In this document: positions 44,431 through 52,813 of the stretch, one piece after another | Layout: each line of letters opens with the position of its first letter | Numbering within the stretch: position 1 is the first letter of the stretch | DNA from: Woeseiaceae bacterium | Lineage (GTDB): Bacteria > Pseudomonadota > Gammaproteobacteria > Steroidobacterales > Woeseiaceae | Length of the DNA stretch: 55,872 bases | NCBI GenBank assembly: GCA_024640315.1 | Contig: JAHEFF010000012.1 | Location: 1 to 55,872 of the forward strand | Direction: 5' to 3' | Notes under the pieces: generated by a model | What the model was told of the DNA's origin: nothing | The model's database searches: none | The model's input: the letters and a program-made list of their open reading frames with translations, nothing else | Program-made: the position numbers and the translations under genes

Positions 44431-45561
44431 CTATTTGTCCTGCTGGCCGGCTTTGGTTGCCACGGCGGTGTCGATCTCGACTTCCGGGATCGAGTTAACC
44501 TGCGCGCCGGCGTTAACGAAGCCCTGTCCAACCGTAATGATCGAGGCCGAGTGTGGCAGTCCGGCAATCCAGACACCGTCACTTGACGACATGGCGATAT
44601 CTGCAGGGTGGAACTCAACCTGGCCCAATTCGTTTACCGTTTTGATGCCGAGAGTTCCTTCACCGTCAAGCGTCAACAGCGACGGGGAAATCTTGTGAGC
44701 GAAAATGGTCTCTGCAGGAATCATCAGTTCAGCGGTCATACCACCCCGATAATTTCCCGCCGCATTATCTACCTCGAGTTCCACGGTAAATGTTCGTGTG
44801 GCCTCATCCGCAACCGGCGCGATATACCGAATAGTGCCTTCAACAAGCTCGCCAGTGGCGAGGCGAGCTGAGCCCGCGTGGCCTTTGGCGACATAATGTG
44901 CGTCAAACTCGGAAACGTTGGCGCTGATAATCAGCTTTCTCTCGTCGACGAAGGTGGCCACCGGATCGGCGGTCTTGACGTAGTCGCCGATCTCTACCAT
45001 GCGATCTTGCAGGGCGCCATCGAACGGCGCGCGAATGGTCATCTGTGCAATGTCCATTTCTGCCCTGGCGAGCTCGGCCCTGGCCGTCTCGAGTAAAGCA
45101 GCAGCTTCCTGTAACTGCGCCTCTGACACATAGCTGTCGTTCATAAGTTTGTCGCGTGCCGCATATTCCAGTTCGCGCTGTTTTACGATCGCTTGCGCTT
45201 GCGACAGCCGGGCATGTCGATCCCTTTCGTCAAGCCGCACAATAATCTGGCCACGATCCAGCCGCTCGCCACGTTCGACACCGATTGCCACCACACGACC
45301 ATCTGTTTCCGCATTCAGCTCCACGGTTCGTGCTGGCGCCGTTTTGCCGTTGATGGTGATCGTTCGCGTCACTTCCATCGCGGTCTGAGTTCGTACCCGC
45401 ACGCTCGTGCGAATGTTGGCTTCGGCTTCCTGATTCGCGGTCACAGTGTCCGTGTCGTCGTCTCCGCCAACCTGGCCGGTAAGAATCCAGGCCGTAATCG
45501 CTATTGCGATTCCGGCGGAAGTCAGCCAGGACTTGTGTTTACTGATTTTGCCCAAGTTCAT
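44431..45561 (-). CDS. RND periplasmic adaptor with N-terminal membrane anchor
   Basis: A 376-residue adaptor. An N-terminal hydrophobic helix (about residues 12-32) lacks a lipobox, so it is anchored by that helix, unlike the two adaptors downstream. The lipoyl half-motifs, an alpha-hairpin rich in Ala/Glu (ELEYAARDKLMNDSYVSEAQ), and RAPFDGALQDRMVEIG are present. It is coupled to the third RND gene by a 4-bp gap and follows PadR by 32 bp. The ATG at 45561 is chosen over TTG 45570. Confidence 0.88.
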   Translation of the reverse strand: MNLGKISKHKSWLTSAGIAIAITAWILTGQVGGDDDTDTVTANQEAEANIRTSVRVRTQTAMEVTRTITINGKTAPARTVELNAETDGRVVAIGVERGERLDRGQIIVRLDERDRHARLSQAQAIVKQRELEYAARDKLMNDSYVSEAQLQEAAALLETARAELARAEMDIAQMTIRAPFDGALQDRMVEIGDYVKTADPVATFVDERKLIISANVSEFDAHYVAKGHAGSARLATGELVEGTIRYIAPVADEATRTFTVELEVDNAAGNYRGGMTAELMIPAETIFAHKISPSLLTLDGEGTLGIKTVNELGQVEFHPADIAMSSSDGVWIAGLPHSASIITVGQGFVNAGAQVNSIPEVEIDTAVATKAGQQDK

Positions 45562-45593
45562 CTCTATCAATGCCTGAAATATGTTTCGGGTAA

Positions 45594-46148
45594 CTACGAT
45601 CCAATCGCCACTTTGACGTCCGGCTCTTCATCCAGATCTGTCAGCATGTCCCGATTGTCTTTTATGTATGTCCTGATCGACTCGGCCATGTGCTGACCGA
45701 ACCCGGCTACAAACTGCGCACCTTTAGGTACGTCATCACACTCGCAATCGGGGAACGCCTCAAACAGCTTGAGGAATCCTTCAATTTCGATCAGCTTGTT
45801 ATCGATTACGGTATTGATCTGTTCGTCCGACATCAGGTGCGCAAACCACACGATGGCTAAAAATTCGGAACGTACCTTGTGAGTCGGATTAAGATTCGAC
45901 AGTCCCTTAAGCAGTTCCTCGCGGCCTGATTCCGTGATGCTGTAAACCTTGCGGTCCGGCTTGCCTTCCTGGGGAACCTCTACAAATTCGACCATTCCGT
46001 TGCGGGCCAGCGTCGCCAGCGCCGGATAGATTGAGCCGTATCCTGCCGGAAAGAAGTGTCCGAACGAGGACTCGAAGCACTTTTTCATGTCGTAGCCGGA
46101 CGCGGGCCCGTCCGTCAACATTCCCAAACAAACAGTTTTTACATCCAT
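45594..46148 (-). CDS. PadR family transcriptional regulator
   Basis: A 184-residue protein. The N-terminal winged helix has the PadR pattern: LGMLTDGPASGYDMKK, then SIYPALATLARNGMV, then RKVYSITESGREEL (residues 8-82). A C-terminal helical region (about 90-170) would make the dimer and bind effector. PadR proteins repress efflux or detoxification genes and are relieved by ligand. As first gene of the efflux locus it probably represses itself and the pumps; the palindrome at 41041 is a candidate site. An ATATATC/GATATAT pair lies upstream of its own start. Confidence 0.88.
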   Translation of the reverse strand: MDVKTVCLGMLTDGPASGYDMKKCFESSFGHFFPAGYGSIYPALATLARNGMVEFVEVPQEGKPDRKVYSITESGREELLKGLSNLNPTHKVRSEFLAIVWFAHLMSDEQINTVIDNKLIEIEGFLKLFEAFPDCECDDVPKGAQFVAGFGQHMAESIRTYIKDNRDMLTDLDEEPDVKVAIGS

Positions 46149-46178
46149 CAGAAATCATTCCGCCGGGATGACCCGGCC

Positions 46179-46216
46179 ATATATCGGGGCGATGCATACT
46201 ATCAATTTGATATATA
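46179..46216 (-). promoter_or_regulatory. AT-rich inverted repeat upstream of the PadR gene
   Basis: ATATATC (46179-46185) and GATATAT (46209-46215) are inverted copies 23 bp apart, 31 bp upstream of the PadR start. The spacing and AT-richness would suit an autoregulatory site or promoter. It differs from the palindrome at 41041, so a shared regulator is not shown. Confidence 0.35.
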
Positions 46217-46371
46217 AAATCCAGTGGCGCCTCGCAAAATTTTGTAACGATTCGAAATAAGAAATAAAAACAACAACTTACCGTCCAATCAGGCGGAAAG
46301 TTCAGCGACGCGGAGCACCGATTGGCGCGATATAAGACCGGAATCGGCAAGCTAGGGGTCGGGGTACGGGC

Positions 46372-47106
46372 CTATTCCGGCCGGCGGGCAACGACCGTAA
46401 TCATGCCATCAGCGTCATCACCGGCGGCGACGACGAGCCCGCGACCGGTGATTTGCTCGTTGATGTGCCGGGTGTCCAGCCGCAGTTTCAGATAGTCGCT
46501 GATGCGCATTTGCCACTCGCCATCAATCCGCCGGTACAGCACGTCATGGACGTGCACGACGTCTTGCCTGTAGTCCAGGAAGCAGGTGAATATCTGATCG
46601 TCGTTGGCCCTGATCGGAATAAATCTTGCGGCGCCGTGCGGAGTGTAGTCAACGTAGTCACGGATGGCGTAGATGAACGTGCCGCCAGGTTTCAGTGAGT
46701 CACAAACGTCATTGATAACCGATTCGACTGCCTTTTCATCCGGCAAATGAACCAGCGTGTCTCCCATGCAGACGATGAGGTCGGCAGGTTCAGACATATG
46801 GCTTCTGAAGCTGAGTAGATCATCACAAACCGTGCGAATCGGCAGGCCGCCCGTACGTTGGCCTAGTTCATCCAGCAATTCCTGGCAAAAGTCGATCGCC
46901 AGTACGGAGTAACCCAACTCTGCAAGCGGCAGCGATTGACTACCCGGCCCGCATCCAAGATCGACAGCGATCGCGTTGTCGTCGGGTGCCAGATCGAGCG
47001 TATTGAAATACGCCGTGTTTTTCTGACGCGCTGTCTCAAAGTCACCGAGAATCCAGGAATAAACGGAACCGAGAAAACGGTCATAGTGATCCTTGACGGT
47101 CTCCAA
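46372..47106 (-). CDS. Class I SAM-dependent methyltransferase
   Basis: A 244-residue cytosolic protein. Motif I is VDLGCGPGSQSLPLAE (about 48-63), the acidic end of strand 2 is LAIDFCQ, and motif II/III are LIVCMGDTLVHL and LKPGGTFIYAI. The start is a TTG with GGTG upstream. It follows the FAD oxidoreductase gene by 20 bp on the same strand, so both probably lie downstream of the c-di-GMP riboswitch. The methyl acceptor is unknown. Confidence 0.83.
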   Translation of the reverse strand: METVKDHYDRFLGSVYSWILGDFETARQKNTAYFNTLDLAPDDNAIAVDLGCGPGSQSLPLAELGYSVLAIDFCQELLDELGQRTGGLPIRTVCDDLLSFRSHMSEPADLIVCMGDTLVHLPDEKAVESVINDVCDSLKPGGTFIYAIRDYVDYTPHGAARFIPIRANDDQIFTCFLDYRQDVVHVHDVLYRRIDGEWQMRISDYLKLRLDTRHINEQITGRGLVVAAGDDADGMITVVARRPE

Positions 47107-47126
47107 ATGTTTTCACCGTTTTTCTT

Positions 47127-48494
47127 TCAGAGAAAATACTGCGAAAGGAACGGATTCATCATACGGTTTTCCGGATCGAATTGCCGTCGGATTTTGCGGA
47201 AGAAACTGAAACGGCTGCCGAAAACCTGAGAGGGATATTCGGGCGGCACCTCGCGTGTCTGATTAAAAAGTGGTGAGCCACCCCAATGCCGTGCGAAGTC
47301 TCCGAAGTCGATCGCGAAGTCACCCCAGCCTTTCGATTGAGTACTGATCGCGCGGAGTGCGATCATAGGCTCATCGAAACTTGGTGATAGCAAGGCAGTG
47401 TTGTCTCTGCCGATTCGAAAGCCAACGGTTGGCATGTCGCAACGAAAACCGCTGGTCTCCTGAATGCGAAAGCAGAAGTCGCGATAAGCCTGAACGACGA
47501 TCGCAAAGTCGGCGGCGGGAAAAAACCAGGTTGAGTACTTGAGCGTCCGGGCTGCATCGTCGCTTTTCACGCTGCTCATCTGTGAGGTGGAGTTGCTGCC
47601 CGTACTAACCAGCCGATTGTTTACAATCCCCTGGGTCATCTGGCTTATCTCGTCAATGATCCGGTAGCGCACACCGCTCATCGGGACGATTCGACTGATC
47701 GATTTGAATACGTGAGGCAGGACAGTGCTTTCTCCCCAATCCTTGACCTTCCAGGGAATTCTATGGGTGCCGGTTGCCCCCGGGCTGTCGCGTCGAATGT
47801 CGAGATAGACACGGTCACGGAATGGCAGAAGAAAAAACTTGAGGCCGACATCAACATTTGCAATCTTTTGTGCCACCGCACCGAATTCATCGAATGTGCA
47901 TCTCCGGTGAGTAACAGCGAATGTCCGGATTGGCCGAATCCGGAGCTTGATCTCGTATATGACTCCCAGCATTCCAAAACTCATTCGAAATGCATGCATC
48001 AGGTTCTGCTGGTCGCTGCGAATTTCGACCGACTTGCCTGCCGGGGTCACCAGCTTCATGCTTCTGACCTGGGAGGAAAGGAAAGCGCCATCGTCGCCAA
48101 AGGTGGGCCCGATACACCCGCCCGCGACCGCGCCGCCGATGGTACGGCTCATCAGGTCATGTCCGCCGCAGAGTTCGTAACCGTACTCTGCAAGCTCCCG
48201 CACCAGGTCGCCAATTCGAACGCCTGGCTGAACCGTAACGGTTTCGCCATCCGGGTCTACCTTTCGAATCTGATTGAGTCCGGATACGTCAATGACCGTA
48301 CCGACAGACGAAGATGTGCACTCTGTGGCAGCACTGTTCCCACCCAAGGGCCGGAAGGGTGCCGCATAATTTGATTCCGGGCCCAGGGCGTTTTTGATCT
48401 CAACCGCACGGGTCGGCTTGATGACAACCGGACCGGCCATCACGGGTGACCGGTATTTGCCTGAACGGCTCAAGCGCATTGCATTTTCTGACAT
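47127..48494 (-). CDS. FAD-linked oxidoreductase (PCMH/VAO type)
   Basis: A 455-residue protein with a PCMH-type FAD domain: PLGGNSAATE near residue 48 (the GGGHS-like phosphate loop, here without the histidine), VQPGVRIGDLVRELAEYG and GGHDLMSRTIGGAVAGGCIGP. The C-terminal half is substrate-binding and resembles sugar-lactone oxidases (gulono/arabinonolactone type). No flavinylating histidine is certain. The ATG at 48494 has GGAG six bases upstream and is chosen over TTG 48506. A cyclic-di-GMP riboswitch lies about 145 bp upstream on the same strand, and a methyltransferase gene follows 20 bp on. Confidence 0.83.
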   Translation of the reverse strand: MSENAMRLSRSGKYRSPVMAGPVVIKPTRAVEIKNALGPESNYAAPFRPLGGNSAATECTSSSVGTVIDVSGLNQIRKVDPDGETVTVQPGVRIGDLVRELAEYGYELCGGHDLMSRTIGGAVAGGCIGPTFGDDGAFLSSQVRSMKLVTPAGKSVEIRSDQQNLMHAFRMSFGMLGVIYEIKLRIRPIRTFAVTHRRCTFDEFGAVAQKIANVDVGLKFFLLPFRDRVYLDIRRDSPGATGTHRIPWKVKDWGESTVLPHVFKSISRIVPMSGVRYRIIDEISQMTQGIVNNRLVSTGSNSTSQMSSVKSDDAARTLKYSTWFFPAADFAIVVQAYRDFCFRIQETSGFRCDMPTVGFRIGRDNTALLSPSFDEPMIALRAISTQSKGWGDFAIDFGDFARHWGGSPLFNQTREVPPEYPSQVFGSRFSFFRKIRRQFDPENRMMNPFLSQYFL

Positions 48495-48638
48495 TGCTGG
48501 CTCCAAAATCGAATGGGACGATATTCGATGTTCGAATCCAGGCAGCTCTGAAAGCCGGTGGCCTGAGGATGTTCTGGAAAGCAGGTGTTGCCTGGCGAAT
48601 GCCTCTTTGAGACCGGCACGATGTGACGCGGCTCATTC

Positions 48639-48734
48639 GATCTGGCAACCCCGCTGTCGTAGGTTTCCCCTTAGACCGGTGGCTTTGCGGCCCCTTCTTT
48701 CGAAAGGTGTGCCTTTTTCAAACGTTGCCTGATC
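48639..48734 (-). ncRNA. Cyclic-di-GMP-I (GEMM) riboswitch
   Basis: Read on the minus strand, this segment has the conserved GEMM elements in order: an outer stem GATC-A-GGCAAC (48724-48734) with its exact partner GTTGCC-A-GATC (48639-48649); GGCACACC; a hairpin capped by CGAAAG; GGGGCCGCAAAGCCACCGG, the core motif with GCAAAGCC; a CTAAG/GGAAACC segment, and CAGCGGGGTTGCC in the tetraloop-receptor and closing strand. The V. cholerae Vc2 aptamer has the same series. It sits 145 bp upstream of the FAD oxidoreductase ATG on the same strand. TTGACA (48756-48761, minus strand) is a possible -35 box just upstream. No poly-U terminator follows, so control of translation or a Rho-dependent step is more likely. 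Confidence 0.88.
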
Positions 48735-48916
48735 GTTGCACACCGATTTCAGGACTGTCAATTTTGTTTCCGTGATGATCAGTCCGGGGGCAGCACAGGC
48801 CTTCAGCATCACGCCGAGATCGTGATGGGCTATGGCGCCAGTCGCTATTCAATAGAATTCGGCCCGGAGCAACAAAACCCGGGCGCCTTGACATAAAATG
48901 TGTGGTCGCGGATCGA
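48735..48916 (+). other. Divergent intergenic region between the riboswitch leader and zinc metallopeptidase gene
   Basis: About 180 bp remain beyond the riboswitch. They should hold the promoters of both transcripts; a minus-strand TTGACA is at 48756-48761 but lacks a good -10 box at proper spacing. I see no gene, repeat or RNA in the rest. Confidence 0.4.
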
Positions 48917-49801
48917 ATGACCTGGGAAGAATACAACGTGCGATGGCAAAGTGGCAGGCGAAGCAAAAATGTGGTTGATCGACGAGGGTCCGGTCGTGGC
49001 CGGTCAATCGCCGGAGGCGGAATTGGCACGATTGTTCTGATTCTGATGGCGCTCTATTTTGGAGTCGACCCGAGTTTCCTGATCGACGGAATGCGTGAGG
49101 CGAGTGTTCCTGCTTCACGTAGCGAAAGCGGGTCGCGGCCCGGTGACCTTGCCAACGATCCCATGGTGGACATGATCTCCGTCGTAATAGCCGATACTGA
49201 GGAGGTCTGGAGTCAAATATTTTCGGACCTTGGCAGGCGTTACGAAGAACCAAGGTTGATTATTTTTGATGGGACTACGCCTTCCGCATGTGGGCTCGGA
49301 CAGGCAGCCATGGGTCCATTCTATTGTCCCGCAGACAAGAATGCTTACATCGATCTTTCCTTTTATCGTGATCTGCAGCAACGCTTTAATGCACCTGGCG
49401 ATTTCGCGCAGGCCTACGTCATTGCCCACGAGATCGGTCATCATGTTCAAAATCTGTTGGGTATTTCTGATGAGGTGCATCGAATCAGGCGGCAGTCCGG
49501 CGAAGTTGAATCCAACCAATTGTCAGTTCGCCTGGAATTGCAGGCAGATTGCTTCGCCGGTGTCTGGGCAAACTGGACGGCTCGCGGCACCAACATTGTG
49601 CTCGAGCGTGGTGATATCGAAGAAGCACTAAATGCTGCAAGTGCGATCGGAGACGACAGGTTGCAAAAGCAGTCAACTGGCAGGGTTGCACCGGATTCGT
49701 TTACCCACGGAAGCTCGGCACAGCGGGTCAAATGGTTCAGGACCGGATTCGAAAACGGCAGTCCGGACAGTTGCGATACTTTCAGCGCCAATTCCATCTG
49801 A
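48917..49801 (+). CDS. YpfJ-type neutral zinc metallopeptidase
   Basis: A 294-residue protein. It opens with the YpfJ-like soluble segment (VRWQSGRRSKNVVDRRG), a single membrane helix follows (about 35-52), and the zinc site HEIGHH is in VIAHEIGHHVQNLLG (about residue 175), with Glu in LELQADCFAGVWAN as likely third ligand. The C-terminal DSCDTFS is typical. The substrate is unknown. The ATG at 48917 has CGGA five bases upstream; a GTG at 48902 would add five residues. Confidence 0.88.
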   Translation: MTWEEYNVRWQSGRRSKNVVDRRGSGRGRSIAGGGIGTIVLILMALYFGVDPSFLIDGMREASVPASRSESGSRPGDLANDPMVDMISVVIADTEEVWSQIFSDLGRRYEEPRLIIFDGTTPSACGLGQAAMGPFYCPADKNAYIDLSFYRDLQQRFNAPGDFAQAYVIAHEIGHHVQNLLGISDEVHRIRRQSGEVESNQLSVRLELQADCFAGVWANWTARGTNIVLERGDIEEALNAASAIGDDRLQKQSTGRVAPDSFTHGSSAQRVKWFRTGFENGSPDSCDTFSANSI

Positions 49802-50318
49802 AGTCCGAATGCCGCAAATCATGGGTTGACTGCTCAAAACAGAACGCTGGTTCTGAGTAGCGCCGGCCACTGGCGTCAAACTTAGAGAGTAAAGCCCCGT
49901 GATTGCCCCTTACACAGGACTCAGCCTGTTGTGTCGTTTCCGGCAACAGCCCGCCGTTCCAGGCTGCGAATTGAAGAAAAAGCAGGTCGAACAATTTTGC
50001 AGGAGCCTCCAGCCGTAATGCCTTCAAGGAGGCCTGAATCGCAGATTTCTGGCCGGCTGCTTGTTGGATACATTCATCCCGGCTAAGCTCGTCTTCCCTG
50101 CGACGGTTGCCTGGCTCCCACAGGGTTCAAATGCAGACTGGAGATGAATTCGACATGTGTATACGACTGGGATCGGACGCCGGCCGGAACTTTCTTTCAA
50201 CTGAAGACCCAGTGAAAAAAAAGTCGGACCGCAAAGTGTTGGATGCCGTACCCGAGGTCAGGCCCACTTTCCTGGTCCACCTCAGAGAACGCTTGCTTTC
50301 GAAAGTTGATGCAAAAAA
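49802..50318. other. Intergenic region, no confident gene except a small coupled frame
   Basis: This 517-bp stretch separates the metallopeptidase and dehydratase genes. It has a 71-codon frame on the plus strand (next entry) and an 81-codon minus frame at 49782-50027 that has no family likeness. I found no tRNA, riboswitch or terminator signature here. Confidence 0.4.
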
Positions 50319-50322
50319 ATGA
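50107..50322 (+). CDS. Short hypothetical frame overlapping the dehydratase start
   Basis: A possible 71-residue product, lysine-rich and charged toward its C-terminus. Its TGA overlaps the next gene's ATG as ATGA, the only sign that it is translated. No ribosome site is strong, and internal ATGs at 50131 and 50155 are alternatives. No family recognised; it may be a chance frame. Confidence 0.25.
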   Translation: MPGSHRVQMQTGDEFDMCIRLGSDAGRNFLSTEDPVKKKSDRKVLDAVPEVRPTFLVHLRERLLSKVDAKK

Positions 50323-51278
50323 ACAGAGACCGATTGCCAGCCGACATTGTACTTGCCGCAAATCGGATCGGCCCCTATATACGTGAAACGCCATTAGACT
50401 ATTCGCCATACTTCAGCGAGCTAACCGGCGCCAATGTCTTTCTGAAGCTTGATAACCTGCAACACACCGGTTCCTTCAAATTGCGTGGCGCATTCAACAA
50501 GGTGCTGTCATTGACACCCGACGAGCGAAAGGCAGGCTGCGTTGCGGCTTCCAGTGGAAATCACGGGGCAGCGATTGCTTTCGCAATGAAAAAACTTGGT
50601 GTGACCGGTGTCATCTTCGTTCCCGAACAGACCTCAACAGCCAAAGTGGACGGCATTCGACGAGCAGGAGGCGAAGTCCGGTTCTTCGGCACAGACGGCC
50701 TGGATACGGAAATGCACGCTCGTGAATACGCCGTAGAAAACGGCATGATCTATCTTTCCCCGTACAACGATGAGCAGGTCATCGCCGGGCAGGGTGTTTG
50801 TGGCGTCGAGATCTCGCGGCAACTGACGCAGGTAGACGCAGTTTTCATCGCTGTTGGTGGTGGCGGACTCATCAGCGGCGTCGGCGCTTACCTGAAATCA
50901 ATTAACCCGGCAGTCGAAGTCGTTTCCTGTCAGCCCAGCGCTTCTGCGGTGATGACAGAATCGGTGAAGGCAGGCGAAATTCTCGATCTGCCGAGCGAGC
51001 CAACGTTATCCGACGGGACCGCCGGCGGCATCGAGGCGAATGCTATTACTTTCGATATTTGTCGCGATGTCACCGACCGTTATGTCATCGTGACCGAAGA
51101 ACAGATCGCCGATGCAATGCGCGCATTCATCGACTCCCATCACATGCTGCTTGAGGGAGCCGCCGGAGTCGCAATCGCAGGTTTCCTTGATGTCGCAGAA
51201 GACTATAAGGGGAAAAACGTCGTCATCGTGGTCTGCGGAGGCAATATCAGCCGGGAAACGTTGAAGCAGGTGATCTGA
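50319..51278 (+). CDS. Threonine/serine dehydratase (fold-type II PLP)
   Basis: A 319-residue PLP enzyme. The Schiff-base lysine is Lys54 (GSFKLRGAF); the SSGNHGAA loop (78-85) and the glycine-rich GGGGLISG phosphate site follow. It lacks a C-terminal regulatory domain, so it resembles catabolic threonine/serine dehydratases and the hydroxyectoine-pathway EutB group rather than feedback-inhibited IlvA. It deaminates threonine or serine, or a 3-hydroxy-aspartate-like substrate. Ectoine genes are not present here. No clear ribosome site is seen. Confidence 0.86.
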   Translation: MNRDRLPADIVLAANRIGPYIRETPLDYSPYFSELTGANVFLKLDNLQHTGSFKLRGAFNKVLSLTPDERKAGCVAASSGNHGAAIAFAMKKLGVTGVIFVPEQTSTAKVDGIRRAGGEVRFFGTDGLDTEMHAREYAVENGMIYLSPYNDEQVIAGQGVCGVEISRQLTQVDAVFIAVGGGGLISGVGAYLKSINPAVEVVSCQPSASAVMTESVKAGEILDLPSEPTLSDGTAGGIEANAITFDICRDVTDRYVIVTEEQIADAMRAFIDSHHMLLEGAAGVAIAGFLDVAEDYKGKNVVIVVCGGNISRETLKQVI

Positions 51279-51358
51279 GTCTGGCAGGCCACGCGCAGTG
51301 ACGGGAACTGACCGGACATGGTTTGTCCAAACAGCAAGCAACTAACTTCGGGGATCGG

Positions 51359-52705
51359 ATGATGCGTCTCTACTTAATTCCAGCAATCACGTCGCTGCTT
51401 CTTGCGGCCGTCGCGAATGCGGAAACGGTCGCATTTGTTAACGTCAATGTCGTGCCGATGACCTCTGACGTGATCGTCAAATCACAGACAGTCATCGTCA
51501 GTGACGGCCTGATTTCTTCCGTCGGTGATTTTGGTTCAACGGCGGTTCCTGACGATGCCATGATTGTTGACGGGACTGATCGCTACCTGATGCCTGGACT
51601 TGTAGAAATGCATGGCCACGTCCCGGGGCCGGATTCCCGGGATCTTGAGCGAGTTCTGAGCCTGTATGTTGCGAACGGCGTCACGACCGTCCGTGGCATG
51701 CTCGGTCAACCGTCGCACCTGGAGCTGAGGGAAAGCATCAAGAATGGTGAAACACTTGGCCCCAGGCTCATCACGTCGGGTCCCTCGTTCAACGGCCGCA
51801 GTGTTGGCAGCCCGGAGGCTGGCAGCGACATGGTCAGGGCGCAACATGCGGCGGGTTACGATTTTCTGAAAATACACCCGGGACTCACCCGGGGTGAATT
51901 TGACGCCATCGCTGAAACCGCGAACGAACTGGGTATACCCTTCGCCGGTCATGTTCCGGAGGATGTCGGTGTTCCGCGTGCGCTGGAGGCAGGGATCGCA
52001 ACGATTGATCATCTCGACGGCTACATGGAAACACTGTTGTGGCCCAACGTTGATCCTTCAGGCGGTTTGGCGGGCTTTTTCGGTGTTTTCATTGCCGATC
52101 AGGCTGACGAAGGCAAAATCGCCGGCATTGCTGCTGCAACAGCTGCCGCCGGTGTCTGGAATGTTCCGACCGATTCGCTGTTTGTTCATGTAGTCTCGCC
52201 GGAACTCGCTGCCGAGGACCTGGCGGACCGCTCGGAAATGAAATACATGCGCCCGGGTACCGTGACACAGTGGGTGCAATACAAGAATGATCTCCTGGGC
52301 GACGCAAATTTTGATGCCAATACCGCTGCCCGCGCGATGCGTCTGCGGCAGCAGCTGATTCTGGCACTGCACAAAGCCGGCGCGGGCCTGCTGCTCGGAT
52401 CGGACTCGCCCCAGGTATTCAATGTGCCCGGGTTTGCACTGCATCAGGAACTGGAACTGATTGTGGCAGCCGGTTTGACACCATACGAAGCAATCAGAAC
52501 TGGTACGGTCAATGCCGCCCGCTTCTTTGACCAGGAAGAAACATGGGGGAGTGTTCGGCAGGGCCTGATCGGTGATCTTGTCGTGCTTGACGCGAGTCCA
52601 CTTGCAGATATCACCAATTCCCGGCGTATCCATGGCGTCATGATCCGCGGTCACTGGTTGTCCCGAGCGGACCTCGACGCACTGCTAAGTCGCTTCGAAC
52701 GATAA
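51359..52705 (+). CDS. Exported amidohydrolase (imidazolonepropionase/prolidase-like)
   Basis: A 448-residue protein with a Sec signal (cleavage near VANAE, residue 21). Metal site residues: EMHGHV (HxH), LKIHPGL (lysine candidate), AGHVPED and TIDHLDG (histidines) and GSDSPQ (aspartate). This is the subtype I layout of exported amidohydrolases; typical substrates are dipeptides or cyclic amides, but the exact one is unknown. GGGGA lies five to seven bases before tandem ATGs at 51359 and 51362. It is 80 bp after the dehydratase gene. Confidence 0.84.
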   Translation: MMRLYLIPAITSLLLAAVANAETVAFVNVNVVPMTSDVIVKSQTVIVSDGLISSVGDFGSTAVPDDAMIVDGTDRYLMPGLVEMHGHVPGPDSRDLERVLSLYVANGVTTVRGMLGQPSHLELRESIKNGETLGPRLITSGPSFNGRSVGSPEAGSDMVRAQHAAGYDFLKIHPGLTRGEFDAIAETANELGIPFAGHVPEDVGVPRALEAGIATIDHLDGYMETLLWPNVDPSGGLAGFFGVFIADQADEGKIAGIAAATAAAGVWNVPTDSLFVHVVSPELAAEDLADRSEMKYMRPGTVTQWVQYKNDLLGDANFDANTAARAMRLRQQLILALHKAGAGLLLGSDSPQVFNVPGFALHQELELIVAAGLTPYEAIRTGTVNAARFFDQEETWGSVRQGLIGDLVVLDASPLADITNSRRIHGVMIRGHWLSRADLDALLSRFER

Positions 52706-52813
52706 TTCTTCCGGCAATTCGCAACCATTTATCGTTCCCTGGTATCTAAGTTCTATTGGCAAGCGAATGGGTGGCCTGGTCCATGGGCCATGCAGAGCAT
52801 AAGGGGTAAAGTT

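Noticed and set aside
47712..48374. 220-codon plus-strand frame opposite the FAD oxidoreductase
   Set aside because: The opposite strand encodes a recognised PCMH protein; this frame is a codon-bias shadow.
48525..48545. GTTCGAATCC string resembling a tRNA T-loop
   Set aside because: The flanking bases do not form a 5-bp T stem, and no acceptor or anticodon arm can be built around it.
49782..50027. 81-codon minus-strand frame in the gap after the metallopeptidase gene
   Set aside because: No family likeness and no convincing ribosome site; it also runs into the antisense of the metallopeptidase end.
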